64,000 nt of DNA, taken from NCBI GenBank assembly GCA_030448105.1, contig JAUJNP010000004.1, positions 154,141-218,140 on the forward strand. Reading direction: 5' to 3'. Positions 35,808-44,966 of the stretch are shown here, in pieces. Numbering within the stretch: position 1 is the first letter of the stretch; the number at the start of each line of letters is the position of its first letter. The position numbers and the translations under genes are program-made. The DNA comes from Acidimicrobiales bacterium. Its GTDB lineage: Bacteria; Actinomycetota; Acidimicrobiia; Acidimicrobiales; Iamiaceae. Below the pieces are notes generated by a model. It did not search any database, was not told where the DNA came from, and saw nothing but the letters and a program-made list of their open reading frames with translations.

Positions 35808-37415
35808 GTGAGCACCTACGTCGGCGAGGAGTTCGCCCCCGAGGAGGCCGACATCCTCCGGCGGTACTTCACCAACCTCGACGGCCCGGTGTTCGCCCTG
35901 GTGAACCTGCCCGAGGTGGTGAAGGGGGCCCTCTTCGCCCGGTACTCACGGTCGCCGAAGAGCCTGCGGCGGCTGTTCCTCGACGAGTTCGTGGGCGAGC
36001 TCGACATCAGCGGCGACATCACCATCGACGCCACCGTGGGCCTGCGCCGAGCCGAGGAGCTCTACGACAAGGTGTTCTTCGAGTACGGCGACGACTCGGT
36101 GGCCCAGCTCGGCGGGGTGCACCTGGCCTGCGAGCAGGCCTCCAACCTGCTCACCAAGGTGCTCGAGTGGGGCCGGCTCATGTCCTACCTCGAGCAGTCG
36201 ACCCGCTACATCGCCTACGACAGCCGCATCGGCGGCCGCTACCGCTTCTACCGAGACCCCGAGCTGCTCGGCTCGCCGGTGGGCACCCGATACGTCGGCG
36301 ACATGGACCGACTGTTCGACACCTACGCCGAGCTGGTGCCCCGCCTGCAGGACTTCTTCCGACAGCAGTTCCCCAAGGACGTCGACGACTCCGATTTCGT
36401 GTACCGCCAAGCGGTGCGGGCCAAGGCGTTCGACGCCCTGCGGGGCATCCTCCCCGCCGCCTCGCTGTCCAACGTCGGCATCTACGGAACGGGCCAGGGC
36501 TACGAGCAGCTCCTGCTGCGCATGCGCGCCCACCCATTGCCCGAGGCCCGGGCCTACGCCGACCTCATGCTCTTCGAGCTGCGCAAGGTGATCCCGTCGT
36601 TCCTGAAGCGGGTGGACCTCGACGACCGGGGTGTGGCCTGGAGCACCTACCTGTCCACCACCCGCTCGGAGATGCAGGCCGAGGCCGCCCGGCTGTTCCC
36701 GCCGGCCACCCCGGTGGATCCTGCCCCCACCGTCACCCTCACCAGCTACGACCCCGACGCCGAGGTCCACCTGCTGACGGCCATGCTCTACCCCCACGTC
36801 GCCGTGCCCGAGCGCCAGGTGGAGGACCGGGTGCGGGCCCTCGGCGCCGAGGAGCGCCTGCGGGTGGTGCGGACCTACGTGGGGGAGCGGACCAACCGCC
36901 GGCACAAGCCCGGCCGGGCCCTCGAGCGCGTCGACTACCGCTTCGACGTGCTGGCCGACTACGGCGCCTTCCGCGACCTCCAACGCCACCGCATGCTCAC
37001 CGTGGAGTGGCAGGCCCTCAGCCCCCGCCACGGCTTCACCCGACCCGAAGCGGTCGACCTGGCCGGGGCTGCCCCCGCCTTCGACGCCGCCATGGACCGC
37101 TCCGCCGCCCTCCACGACCTGTTGGTGGACCGCTTCCCGGCCCAGGCCCCCTACGCGGTCAGCCTGGCCTACAAGGTGCGCTTCGTGCTGCAGTGCAACG
37201 CCCGGGAGGCGATGCACCTGATCGAGCTGCGCTCGGGCCCCCAGGGCCACCCCGCTTACCGCGAGGTGGCCCAGCAGATGCACCACCTCATCGCCACCGA
37301 GGCCGGCCACCCGGCGGTGGCGGAGATGATGCGGTTCGTGGACCACTCGCCGGAGCCCTCCCTCGCCCGCCTCGACGCCGAGCGCCGCGCCGAGTCCCGC
37401 CGCTCCGCCCCCTGA
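35808..37415 (+). CDS. Double-length ThyX-like flavoprotein
   Basis: 535 residues, about twice the length of standard ThyX (flavin-dependent thymidylate synthase). The N-terminal half has EYGDDSVAQLGG and MSYLEQSTRYIAYDSR, and the C-terminal half has TYVGERTNRRHKPGRA and QRHRMLTVEWQALSPRHG (R393-H-R395). Each half resembles a ThyX monomer, so the protein looks like a duplicated, fused ThyX. The canonical ThyX motif RHRxxSxNxxSxR is only partly kept: the second half has RHR but the Ser/Asn positions differ. Whether it makes dTMP or has another flavin role is open. Confidence 0.78.
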   Translation: MSTYVGEEFAPEEADILRRYFTNLDGPVFALVNLPEVVKGALFARYSRSPKSLRRLFLDEFVGELDISGDITIDATVGLRRAEELYDKVFFEYGDDSVAQLGGVHLACEQASNLLTKVLEWGRLMSYLEQSTRYIAYDSRIGGRYRFYRDPELLGSPVGTRYVGDMDRLFDTYAELVPRLQDFFRQQFPKDVDDSDFVYRQAVRAKAFDALRGILPAASLSNVGIYGTGQGYEQLLLRMRAHPLPEARAYADLMLFELRKVIPSFLKRVDLDDRGVAWSTYLSTTRSEMQAEAARLFPPATPVDPAPTVTLTSYDPDAEVHLLTAMLYPHVAVPERQVEDRVRALGAEERLRVVRTYVGERTNRRHKPGRALERVDYRFDVLADYGAFRDLQRHRMLTVEWQALSPRHGFTRPEAVDLAGAAPAFDAAMDRSAALHDLLVDRFPAQAPYAVSLAYKVRFVLQCNAREAMHLIELRSGPQGHPAYREVAQQMHHLIATEAGHPAVAEMMRFVDHSPEPSLARLDAERRAESRRSAP

Positions 37416-37434
37416 GGCGTTCGGCTTGGAGCAC

Positions 37435-37448
37435 CCGGTCGGGACCGG
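37435..37448. terminator. Possible short hairpin between convergent genes
   Basis: CCGGTC and GACCGG are separated by only GG, so the loop would be tight. It stands between the ThyX-like gene and the convergent DUF222 gene. No T-tract follows. Confidence 0.25.
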
Positions 37449-37475
37449 CCGTGAGCGAGGATCGAGCAACGTTGT

Positions 37476-38267
37476 TCAGACGGCCCAGTCGGTGGGGTGG
37501 GTGAAGTCGACCCATTTGGTGTGGATGGGTTCGCCGGTGGGTGGGGTCCAGTTGCTGGGGGGCGCGATCCAGTCGGGGCTGTGATCCGGGGGTGCGGGGC
37601 CGGCCCGGGTGATCTGTTCGCGGTCGGCTTTGTCGTCGGCGGCCTGCCACAACTGGTCACGCTTGGCCCCCAACGCGGCTTCGATCACCGCCCCCTCATC
37701 ACCGGGCAACCGGACCGTCAGGGACCAGGTGCCGTCGTCGCCGTAGCCGAACCCCACCCGACGCTCCTCCTCCACCGGGCCCGTATCGGGCACCGCGTCG
37801 GGGTCGGGGGGTGGGATGGGCCAGGCGTAGCCCCCCAACAGGTTCCGCAACTGGGGCACCGCCAACCCCCCGGCCAGCTCGGCTACTTCGGCGTCGGCGT
37901 GGGTGGGGACGACCCGGGTGATCACCGCCACCTGATCCACCGACAGCTCCCCGGCCGCGAACCTCGCCCTCGTCGCCGGCAGCTCGGGAAACCGTCGGGC
38001 ACAGCCCACCAGGGTGCGCGCTTGGGCCGGGGACACCCCGCAGCGCAACGTGACCCAGTGGTGGATCGACCGCAGCCCCCACCCCTCCCACGCCCCCGAC
38101 GCCCACACCTGGCCGATCAACTCCACCAACCGGGCATCGAGCACATTGCGGCTCCCCGCCAACTCCACCACCGCGTCCGACAACCCATCAGCCACCACAT
38201 CGGAGTCGCTCGGCAGTCCAAACATCTGTACGTAGGCTATCATTGACGCGACCTGATGAAGGCTCAT
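37476..38267 (-). pseudogene. Truncated DUF222 (13E12-type) gene, HNH nuclease part missing
   Basis: 263 residues. The N-terminal DUF222 domain is clear: LVELIGQVWASGAWEGWG, SIHHWVTLRCGVSPAQARTLV, and RFAAGELSVDQVAVI. The characteristic C-terminal HNH nuclease (a CRxPGC...HHIxHWxxGGxT motif) is absent; the reading frame ends at VDFTHPTDWAV and the following 60 bases carry no HNH sequence. Complete family members usually have about 400-450 residues. It is read as a 3'-truncated copy of a repeated actinobacterial element. The sequence near its 5' end is less GC-rich than its surroundings. ATG 38243 is an alternative start. Confidence 0.7.
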
Positions 38268-38347
38268 TTCACAAGAAATCGAGAACTTCCTCGATCGGGT
38301 GTCGCGTCCGGTCGAGCGCCGATATCGGAACGAAGCCGCCAGGCTCC

Positions 38348-38353
38348 TACGGT
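38348..38353 (+). promoter_or_regulatory. -10 box, leaderless spacing
   Basis: TACGGT, then 6 bases, then the ATG at 38360. Confidence 0.55.
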
Positions 38354-38359
38354 CTCACC

Positions 38360-38830
38360 ATGGACGAGCATCCTTTTGTCAGGGCGTGGCGAATCCGCGA
38401 CGCCGAGGAGTGGGGGAGAGCCCTCGCCTCCGACGTCGTGCTGCACTCGCCGATCCTGACCGCTCCGTTCGAGGGGCGGGCGGCGGCGGTCGACCTGTAC
38501 CGGGTGCTGTTCAAGACGTTCGGGCCCGTGGAGATCGCCCCCGCGTTCTCCGAGGGCTCCGCCCACGCCTTCTTCTGGCGGGCCGCCATCGGTCGGCGCA
38601 CGGTCGACGGAGTCGACCTGATCCGCCACGATCCCGTCACCGGCGAGATCGTCGACATCACGGTGATGATCCGTCCGCTCGTGGACATCGCCACCTTCGC
38701 CGCCGCCGTGGGCCCGGGCCTGGCCCAGCAGCGGAGCAGGGCACGGGGACGCTGGGCGCGGGCCCTGACCCTTCCCCTGCGCCCCTTCTTCACCGCCGTC
38801 GACCGGATCTCCGCCCGCCTCATCGGCTGA
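38360..38830 (+). CDS. NTF2/SnoaL-like protein
   Basis: 156 residues. DEHPFVRAWRIRDAEEWGRALASDVVLHSP followed by FEGRAAAVDLYRVLFKTFG and GVDLIRHDPVTGEIVDITVMIRPL is the cone-shaped NTF2-like fold used by steroid isomerases and polyketide cyclases. No specific catalytic pair could be assigned. A basic amphipathic C-terminal tail follows. Single-gene unit with its own promoter. Confidence 0.72.
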   Translation: MDEHPFVRAWRIRDAEEWGRALASDVVLHSPILTAPFEGRAAAVDLYRVLFKTFGPVEIAPAFSEGSAHAFFWRAAIGRRTVDGVDLIRHDPVTGEIVDITVMIRPLVDIATFAAAVGPGLAQQRSRARGRWARALTLPLRPFFTAVDRISARLIG

Positions 38831-38914
38831 CTACGCCCGACCCGCCAGCTCCGACTCATCCAGAGGGGTGAGTGGTGCTCATGTTGCTGTTGGGGTTGAT
38901 GTTGAGCCTGAGGT

Positions 38915-39871
38915 GTGTCAGTCTTCGCGGCGTCCCGCGGGCGGAGAACCTGGGGAGGTCCCGCCATCGGCGCGCACCCGTCCACCCATCTCCGTCCCTC
39001 CATCACCAAGACCCCGGTGGCGATCGGCGCGCTCGCCGTGGCCCTCGCCGCCGTCCTCCTCGCCGGAGTGGTCCCGGCGGGGGCGGCCTCCCGCCACGAC
39101 CCCCGCTACCAGGTCCGTCGAGGCGAGACCCTGAGCGAGATCGCCCTTCGCCTGGGCGTGGCCACACAGAGCTTGGCCGCCGCCAACGGGATCGGCGACG
39201 CGGATCGCGTGCTCGCCGGCACGTCGCTCCGGGTGCCCAGCGGCACCGCCGGCGCTACCGCGCCCGCGACCAGGCACCTGGTGCGCCCCGGCCAGCACCT
39301 GAGCGGCATCGCCGCCGTCTACGGGCTGTCGGTGGCTGCCCTGGCGGAGGCCAACGGGATCCGCGACCCCGACGTGGTGGTGATGGGAAGGACCCTCATC
39401 GTCCCGTCGGTCGGATCCTCCAGCGCCGGCCCGACCCCGACCGGTGGGGCCTCGCTGCCCAGCCGGCTGCGCTCGAGCCCGGACCGACTGGCCCTGATTC
39501 CGATCTTCGATCGCTGGGCGGCGCACTACGGCGTGCCCGCCGACCTGGTCAAGGCGGTGACGTGGCTCGAGTCGGGGTGGCAGAACGGGGTGGTGTCCTC
39601 CACCGGCGCGGTAGGGATCGGCCAGCTGATGCCGGACACCGTCGACCACATGTCGGTGGTGATCGGCACGCCTCTCGACCCCGAGGTGCCCGACCAGAAC
39701 ATCCGCATGAGCGCTCGCTTCCTGCGCTTCCTGCTCGACGCCACCGGTGGGCGCACCACCTCGGCCCTCGCCGGCTACTACCAGGGTCTGGCGTCGGTCG
39801 CCCGCAACGGCGTCTACCCCTCGACCCTCACCTACGTGGCCGGTGTGCTGTCGCTGCGGAGCCGCTTCTGA
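38915..39871 (+). CDS. Secreted LysM lytic transglycosylase
   Basis: 318 residues. About 33 residues precede a hydrophobic export segment (VAIGALAVALAAVLLAG, then Ala-Ala cleavage region). Two LysM modules follow (YQVRRGETLSEIALRLGV and LVRPGQHLSGIAAVYGLS), then an SLT domain with AVTWLESGWQNGVVSSTGAVGIGQLMP, whose Glu in WLESGW is catalytic. It cuts glycan strands outside the cell. GTG 38915 is the only reasonable start, but the long pre-signal stretch makes it doubtful; an RNA leader there cannot be excluded. Confidence 0.85.
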   Translation: MSVFAASRGRRTWGGPAIGAHPSTHLRPSITKTPVAIGALAVALAAVLLAGVVPAGAASRHDPRYQVRRGETLSEIALRLGVATQSLAAANGIGDADRVLAGTSLRVPSGTAGATAPATRHLVRPGQHLSGIAAVYGLSVAALAEANGIRDPDVVVMGRTLIVPSVGSSSAGPTPTGGASLPSRLRSSPDRLALIPIFDRWAAHYGVPADLVKAVTWLESGWQNGVVSSTGAVGIGQLMPDTVDHMSVVIGTPLDPEVPDQNIRMSARFLRFLLDATGGRTTSALAGYYQGLASVARNGVYPSTLTYVAGVLSLRSRF

Positions 39872-40184
39872 CCGACGATCGAGCTGGGGCGGGCGCAGAA
39901 ATCTTCGCACGTCCCTGACCTGCGCCTACGCGCGAAAGGCCAGGTCAGAGCGCTGCGCGCCGGCGGCGCCCAGGTGAACGGTCGGCTACAACCAGGTGAC
40001 GCCGTCAGGTCTCGGTCCGCCCAGTAGAGAACGCTTGTGCCGTCGTCGTCGATCGGATCCCGGTCGAGGACAGGTTCGGGTGGCACCACCGGCGGGCCGG
40101 GACCTGATGTGCGCGGATAGGTCGTACCGAGCCCGCGGGGGGTGAGGAACCGGGGAACGAGCGGCCTAACATCCCGCCCGCGAC
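39872..40184. other. Intergenic stretch with one hairpin
   Basis: No credible gene in 313 bases. It has an inverted repeat (next entry) after the transglycosylase and a TAACAT -10-like box at 40167-40172, 12 bases before GTG 40185. No tRNA or small RNA was recognised. Confidence 0.5.
39915..39948. terminator. Inverted repeat, probable terminator
   Basis: The 8-base arms CTGACCTG (39915-39922) and CAGGTCAG (39941-39948) match perfectly with an 18-base loop, 44 bases after the transglycosylase stop. No T-tract is present, as is usual in this group. It could also be a dyad operator. Confidence 0.4.
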
Positions 40185-40769
40185 GTGGCACCCCCCGCGC
40201 CCCAGGCACCCCTCGAGGACGACATGGCGAACGACGACGAGCTGGTCGAGGACCCAGAAGACCTCGAGGTCGTCGACCTCGACGAGGACGACGTCGACGA
40301 CGAAGACCTCGTCGAGGACGACCTCGCCGACCCAGCTCTCGTGGAGGACGACGACGATGACCTGGTCGTGGCGGACGACGACCTGGCAGCGGTGGAAGAC
40401 GACCTCGTGACCACCGACGTCCTCGTGGTGGACGAGGAGGAGGGCGCCACCACCGCCGCGGCCAAGCCGGCGGGTGACAAGGAGAAGGGCAAGGGCAAGG
40501 GCGACGACGACGAGGACGAGGACGACGACGAGGTCGATCCCGACGATGTCGAGGAGGACCTGGACACCATCCTCCGGGATCGCATCGCAGCCGCGCCCGA
40601 CGAGGAGGAGGACGAGGACGAGGTGGTCGAGACCGACGACCGCACCGAGGGCGGGGGACGGGTGCAACCCAAGCGCCCGGGCGAGTTCGTGTGCCAGTCC
40701 TGCTACCTCGTCAAGCACCCGAGCCAGCTGGCCGACGCCGACGCCATGCTCTGCGCCGACTGCGTGTGA
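40185..40769 (+). CDS. Highly acidic DUF4193-type zinc-ribbon protein
   Basis: 194 residues. More than half are Asp, Glu or Val/Leu in alternating runs such as DLDEDDVDDEDLVEDDLAD; a short Lys/Gly run (KEKGKGKG) interrupts them. The C-terminal FVCQSCYLVKHPSQLAD...MLCADC is the DUF4193 zinc ribbon (two CxxC). DUF4193 proteins are about 100 residues in most actinobacteria, so the acidic part is extended here. Function unknown. ATG 40224 is an alternative start. Confidence 0.82.
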   Translation: MAPPAPQAPLEDDMANDDELVEDPEDLEVVDLDEDDVDDEDLVEDDLADPALVEDDDDDLVVADDDLAAVEDDLVTTDVLVVDEEEGATTAAAKPAGDKEKGKGKGDDDEDEDDDEVDPDDVEEDLDTILRDRIAAAPDEEEDEDEVVETDDRTEGGGRVQPKRPGEFVCQSCYLVKHPSQLADADAMLCADCV

Positions 40770-40784
40770 CGAGCGCCACCGGCG

Positions 40785-43700
40785 GTGTCGCTCGCTGAGC
40801 CGTGCCCCACCTGCGGCACCGTCCTGCCCGTCGCCGCTCGCTTCTGCCCCTCGTGCGGGTCCGGGGTCGCTGGCCCCCCGGCCGCCCAACGGCGGGTGGT
40901 CACGGTGGTCTTCGCCGACCTGGCCGGCTTCACGACCCTTGCCGAGGGAAGGGACCCCGAATCGGTCAAGGAGCTCCTCGACCGGTGCTTCAGTGCCCTG
41001 GTGCCGGTCATCGCCCGCCACGGCGGGACCGTCGACAAGATCATCGGCGACGAGCTGATGGCCGTGTTCGGAGCACCGACCGCCCACGAGGACGATCCCG
41101 AGCGGGCGGTGCGGGCCGCTCTGGGCCTGGCCGATGAGCTGGCCAAGCTGGCTCCCGAGCTGGTCCTGCGGGTCGGGATCAACACCGGGGAGGTGCTGAG
41201 TGGGCCGGTCGGGCCGGCGGGCGCGTCCACGGTGACCGGCGACGCGGTCAACACCGCCCACCGCCTGGTGTCGGTGGCCAGCCCCGGGGAGATCCTCGTG
41301 GGCGAGCGCACCTGGGCGGCCACCTCCGACGCCGTCGCCTACGAGGCCCGGCCGCCCTACACGCTGCGGGGCAAGCAGGTGCCGGTGGGAGCGTGGGCGG
41401 CGCTGGCGGTGGCGGGCGTGCCCCGCCGCCGCAGTGCCCTGGGCGTCGGCGCGCCACTGGTGGGCCGCGACCTGGAGATGGACCAGTTGCGGGGCGCGGC
41501 TGGCACCGCCTTCGAGGAGCGCCGGCCCACGGTGGTGGTGGTCACCGGCGAGCCCGGCCTCGGCAAGACCCGGCTGGCGGTGGACTTCGCCCTCCGCCGC
41601 TGGCAGCGCCGCGACGAGCTGGTGCTGTGGACGACGTGTCCGGCCTACGGCGCCAGCGGTGCCCTGGAGCCGCTGGCCGAGCTGATGCGCAGCGCCCTCG
41701 ACGTCGACCCCAGCGACGACCGGGTCGCCCAGCTCGAACAGCTGGGGGTCGCCCTCGCGCCGCTGGCCGCCGCCGCCGGCGCTGACCGCGCCCTGCTCGG
41801 CGCCCGGCTGGCCCAACTGCTCGGCCTGCACGACCTGCCCCAGCGGGTGAGCGAGCCGGACCCCGGCCCCACCCGGGCCCGGGTCGTCGACCAGCTGGTG
41901 GCGGCCGCTCACCTCGTCCTGGCCGCACTGGCCGGCACCCGGCCGGTGATCGTCGTCGTGGACGACGTGCAGTGGGCCGACGATGCCGTGCTGGGGTTCC
42001 TTGAGCGCCTGCCGGCGCGGGTCGAGGCGGTGCCGCTGCTCGTGCTGGCCCTTGGGCGCGACGAGGTCCTCGAGCGTCGCGGCGAGCTGGGCCGGGGAAG
42101 GGCTGGCATCGTCCCCGTGCCGCTGACCCCGTTGGGAGCCGAGCCGGCCGGCCGCCTCCTGCGGGACCTCCTCGCCGCCACCGAGCTCGACCGCGCGGTC
42201 GGCGCGCCGGCCCCCGAGGTCGGCCCGCAGCTCGAGCAGCGCCTGCTCGACGCGGCCGGCGGCAACCCCCTGCTGCTCGAGCAGCTGGTCCGCTACCTGA
42301 CCGAGCTCGGTGCCCTCGCCGCCGTGGACGGGCGGTGGCAGGGCACCACCGACTTCGAGCGGTTGGGGCTTCCCGACGGCATCCGGTCGCTGATCGGTGC
42401 TCGCCTCGACGCCCTTCCCGAGGCTGAGCGCGACGTCCTGCGCGCCGCCGCCGTGTTCGGCCGGCGGTTCTGGGTGGACGGCCTCGCGTGCCTCCTCGGC
42501 AGCCAGGCGCCGGCGCCGGCGGTGGCCTCCCTCGCCGCTCGGGGGATCGTCGAGCCGGTGCCCGACGACCACCGTCTAGGAGCCGAGGCGTTAGGCGAGG
42601 CGACCCACTCAGCACAGCGCCTGTTGCGGCGCAGCCGCACCGCTCGGCCGGACGACGGCTCGACCTTTCCGCGCACGTCCTCGGGGGAGTACGCCTTCCG
42701 CCACGTCCTCACCCGCGACGTGGCCTACGCCGCCATCCCCATCGCCGACCGGGCCGACCAGCACGCAGCCGTGGCTCGGTGGCTGCGGAGCCGGTTCCCC
42801 GCCGACACCGACGGAGCCCTCGCCGGCCTGCTGGCCCACCACTACGAACGGGCGGTGGTGCTGAACCGGGAGCTGGAGCGCACCGACCCCGGCCTGGCGG
42901 GCGCCGCCTTCACCGCCCTGGTCCGGGCGGCCCGGGAGGCCGAGCGCCACGACGCGCTGCGCGAGGCCGAGCAGTGGTACACCCGAGCTCGCGAGCTGGG
43001 CACCTTCGACCCGCAAGCCTCGCTGGAGGTCACGCTGGCCCACGGGGTGGTGCTGGTCAACCTCCGCCGGTTCGACGACGCTCGTTCTGCCTTCGAGGTG
43101 GTCCGCCGGCGGGCGGTGGCCGCCGACCTGGTGGCGCCCCGACCGGACCTGGCCCGGACGGCCACCGCCTGGCAGGCTGCCGCCGCCCGCCTCAGCGGTG
43201 ACGGCGACACCGCCCGCGACCTCTTCGAGCAGGCGCAGCAGGAGTGGCGCGCCGCCGGCGACCTGGCCGGAGAAGCCGATGCGCTGCGGCTCCAGGGCTG
43301 GAGCGAGCTCACCGCCGGGCGGGCCCGGGCGGCTCAGCCCCGCCTGCGCCGCGCCGCGGAGCTCGAACGCCAAGCCGGGGTGGGGCCGCGCGGCGTCACG
43401 CTGCAGTCCCTGGGATGGTCAGAGCTCCTCGTCGGCGATACCGGTGCCGCCCAGGAGCACCTCTGGGCCGCCGCCGAGCGGCACTTCGCCGCCGACGATG
43501 CCGGCGCCCTGGCCTGGTGCTTCGGCATCCTGTGCTTCACCTTCCTGCAGCTCGGTCGCCTCCGCCAGGCCGAGGAAGGCGCTGCCGCCCTCCTCGCCCA
43601 GGCCCAGGCCCAGGGCGACCCCTGGTCGGAGGCCACCTGCACCGTCCTGCTGGCGGTCTGCCTCACCTACCAGGGCGACGTGGTCGCCGGTACGAGCCTG

Positions 43701-44402
43701 GCCACCGAGGCGGCACGCCGCTTCGACGAGCTGGGCGACGCGTGGGGGCAGGTCATGGCCCGCTTGGTGCTCGGCACCGCCGCCCGGATGGAAGGTGACC
43801 ACGGCCGTGCCCGCCGCCACCTGCTCGACGGTCTCGAGGTGTCACGTCGGGCGAGCTATGCCAGCGAGGACGGCCGGCTGCTGGCCGAGCTGGCGTTGGT
43901 GGAGGCCGACGCCGGCGAGGACGACTCCGCCAACCGTCGAGGCCGGGCGGCGTTGGCCATGGTGCGGGCCGGGATCGGCGACCACGACACCGGCCTGCGG
44001 GCGCTGATGGTGCTGGCCGAGCTGGCCCGCCGGGCGGGCGACCTGACCGAGGCGCAGCTGCTGCTCGAGGAGGCCGTGGGCCTGCCCGGCACGGGACCGC
44101 CCACCGACTCCTGGCGTCAGGCCAACGCGGCGTTGGCGACGGTGTTGGCGGAGCGGGGTGAGGTGGCCACCGCCGCCCGGCACGCCGCGGTGGCGGCCGA
44201 CGGTCCCGGGGAGGGGGTGCGGGTGGCGGTGGCCGTCGCTCGCGCCCGGGCGGCGGTGGCCGACGCCGAGGGAAGTCCCGCCCGAGCCGTGGACGCCCTG
44301 TCCGAAGTCCTGGCCCGCTTCGACCGGTGGCCCTTGGCGGTGCTCGGCCCGGTCCGTGAATACCGGGCCCACCTGCAACGGGCGCAGCTCGATCCCGGCT
44401 GA
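40785..44402 (+). CDS. Class III nucleotide cyclase / AAA-ATPase / TPR regulator
   Basis: 1205 residues. Residues 1-26 hold a zinc ribbon (C7, C10, C21, C24). A class III adenylate/guanylate cyclase domain follows, with metal Asp D45 in VVFADLAGF and D89 in IIGDELMAVFG, and the adenine-selecting Lys K85 immediately upstream; LRVGINTGEVL closes it. A STAND-type ATPase has Walker A GEPGLGKT at 255-262 and Walker B VIVVVDDVQWADD. The last 550 residues are TPR-like helices. No membrane segment. It probably couples an ATPase-switch to cAMP or signalling. It starts 16 bases after the acidic gene. Confidence 0.88.
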   Translation: MSLAEPCPTCGTVLPVAARFCPSCGSGVAGPPAAQRRVVTVVFADLAGFTTLAEGRDPESVKELLDRCFSALVPVIARHGGTVDKIIGDELMAVFGAPTAHEDDPERAVRAALGLADELAKLAPELVLRVGINTGEVLSGPVGPAGASTVTGDAVNTAHRLVSVASPGEILVGERTWAATSDAVAYEARPPYTLRGKQVPVGAWAALAVAGVPRRRSALGVGAPLVGRDLEMDQLRGAAGTAFEERRPTVVVVTGEPGLGKTRLAVDFALRRWQRRDELVLWTTCPAYGASGALEPLAELMRSALDVDPSDDRVAQLEQLGVALAPLAAAAGADRALLGARLAQLLGLHDLPQRVSEPDPGPTRARVVDQLVAAAHLVLAALAGTRPVIVVVDDVQWADDAVLGFLERLPARVEAVPLLVLALGRDEVLERRGELGRGRAGIVPVPLTPLGAEPAGRLLRDLLAATELDRAVGAPAPEVGPQLEQRLLDAAGGNPLLLEQLVRYLTELGALAAVDGRWQGTTDFERLGLPDGIRSLIGARLDALPEAERDVLRAAAVFGRRFWVDGLACLLGSQAPAPAVASLAARGIVEPVPDDHRLGAEALGEATHSAQRLLRRSRTARPDDGSTFPRTSSGEYAFRHVLTRDVAYAAIPIADRADQHAAVARWLRSRFPADTDGALAGLLAHHYERAVVLNRELERTDPGLAGAAFTALVRAAREAERHDALREAEQWYTRARELGTFDPQASLEVTLAHGVVLVNLRRFDDARSAFEVVRRRAVAADLVAPRPDLARTATAWQAAAARLSGDGDTARDLFEQAQQEWRAAGDLAGEADALRLQGWSELTAGRARAAQPRLRRAAELERQAGVGPRGVTLQSLGWSELLVGDTGAAQEHLWAAAERHFAADDAGALAWCFGILCFTFLQLGRLRQAEEGAAALLAQAQAQGDPWSEATCTVLLAVCLTYQGDVVAGTSLATEAARRFDELGDAWGQVMARLVLGTAARMEGDHGRARRHLLDGLEVSRRASYASEDGRLLAELALVEADAGEDDSANRRGRAALAMVRAGIGDHDTGLRALMVLAELARRAGDLTEAQLLLEEAVGLPGTGPPTDSWRQANAALATVLAERGEVATAARHAAVAADGPGEGVRVAVAVARARAAVADAEGSPARAVDALSEVLARFDRWPLAVLGPVREYRAHLQRAQLDPG

Positions 44403-44441
44403 AACTTTCTAAGCCGGGGGCCGGTCGGACAACATGCAGCG

Positions 44442-44966
44442 ATGAGCGAGCCCAAGAACCCGGTCGACCATGCGCTCGACCTGTTCGTCTTCGCCCCCCT
44501 CGGCTTCGCCCTAGAGGCCCGCACCCTGGTCCCCAAGCTGGTCGATCGTGGGCGCCAGCAGGTGGACGGCCAGGTCACCATGGCCCGGATGGTCGGCCGG
44601 TTCGCCGTTCAGCAGGGCCAGTCGGAGGCCGGGCGCCAACTGACGAAGGTGCAGGAGCAGACCCTGGGCGTCCTCGCCGATCTGGGGCTGCTGCCCCGTG
44701 AGCCGAGCGGTCCCGCTCGAACCGCCGACGTCGCCCCTGTCGCCGACGTCGATCCCTCCGAGGCCGAAGCTGCGGTCGAGGTGGATGACACCGTGCTCGA
44801 CGACGCCACCCTCGCCATCCCCGACTACGACAGCCTGGCCGCATCTCAGGTCATCCCCCGGCTGGCCGGCCTGGGCGATGGGGAGCTGGAAGCGGTGCGG
44901 GCCTACGAGCGGGCCAAGCGTGGCCGCAAGACGATCCTCAACAAGATCGCCCAGCTCCAGGCGTGA
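44442..44966 (+). CDS. Conserved actinobacterial protein with a terminal helical motif
   Basis: 174 residues. A helical N-terminal half (PLGFALEARTLVPKLVDRGR), an acidic linker, and a C-terminal motif IPDYDSLAASQVIPRLAGLG then LEAVRAYERAKRGRKTIL. That last block is a widespread short motif in actinobacterial proteins, where YDxLxAxxVxxxL precedes an ExxxxRxTIL helix. Function unknown. Its stop overlaps the GNAT start as GTGA. Confidence 0.7.
   Translation: MSEPKNPVDHALDLFVFAPLGFALEARTLVPKLVDRGRQQVDGQVTMARMVGRFAVQQGQSEAGRQLTKVQEQTLGVLADLGLLPREPSGPARTADVAPVADVDPSEAEAAVEVDDTVLDDATLAIPDYDSLAASQVIPRLAGLGDGELEAVRAYERAKRGRKTILNKIAQLQA

Noticed and set aside
15191-38877. Shared 15-mer GAGGGGTGAGTGGTG at 15191 and 38863
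   Set aside because: At this composition a single shared 15-mer in 64 kb is expected by chance, and the flanks do not match.
38830-38990. c-di-AMP (ydaO) riboswitch before the LysM transglycosylase
   Set aside because: Such genes often have one in actinobacteria, but the conserved core (for example a GGGGTGAAT-type block) is not visible. A covariance-model search would decide.
40005-42572. 855-codon minus-strand frame opposite the acidic and cyclase genes
   Set aside because: Gly/Val/Arg/His-rich translation antisense to clear domains; read as an artefact of codon composition.
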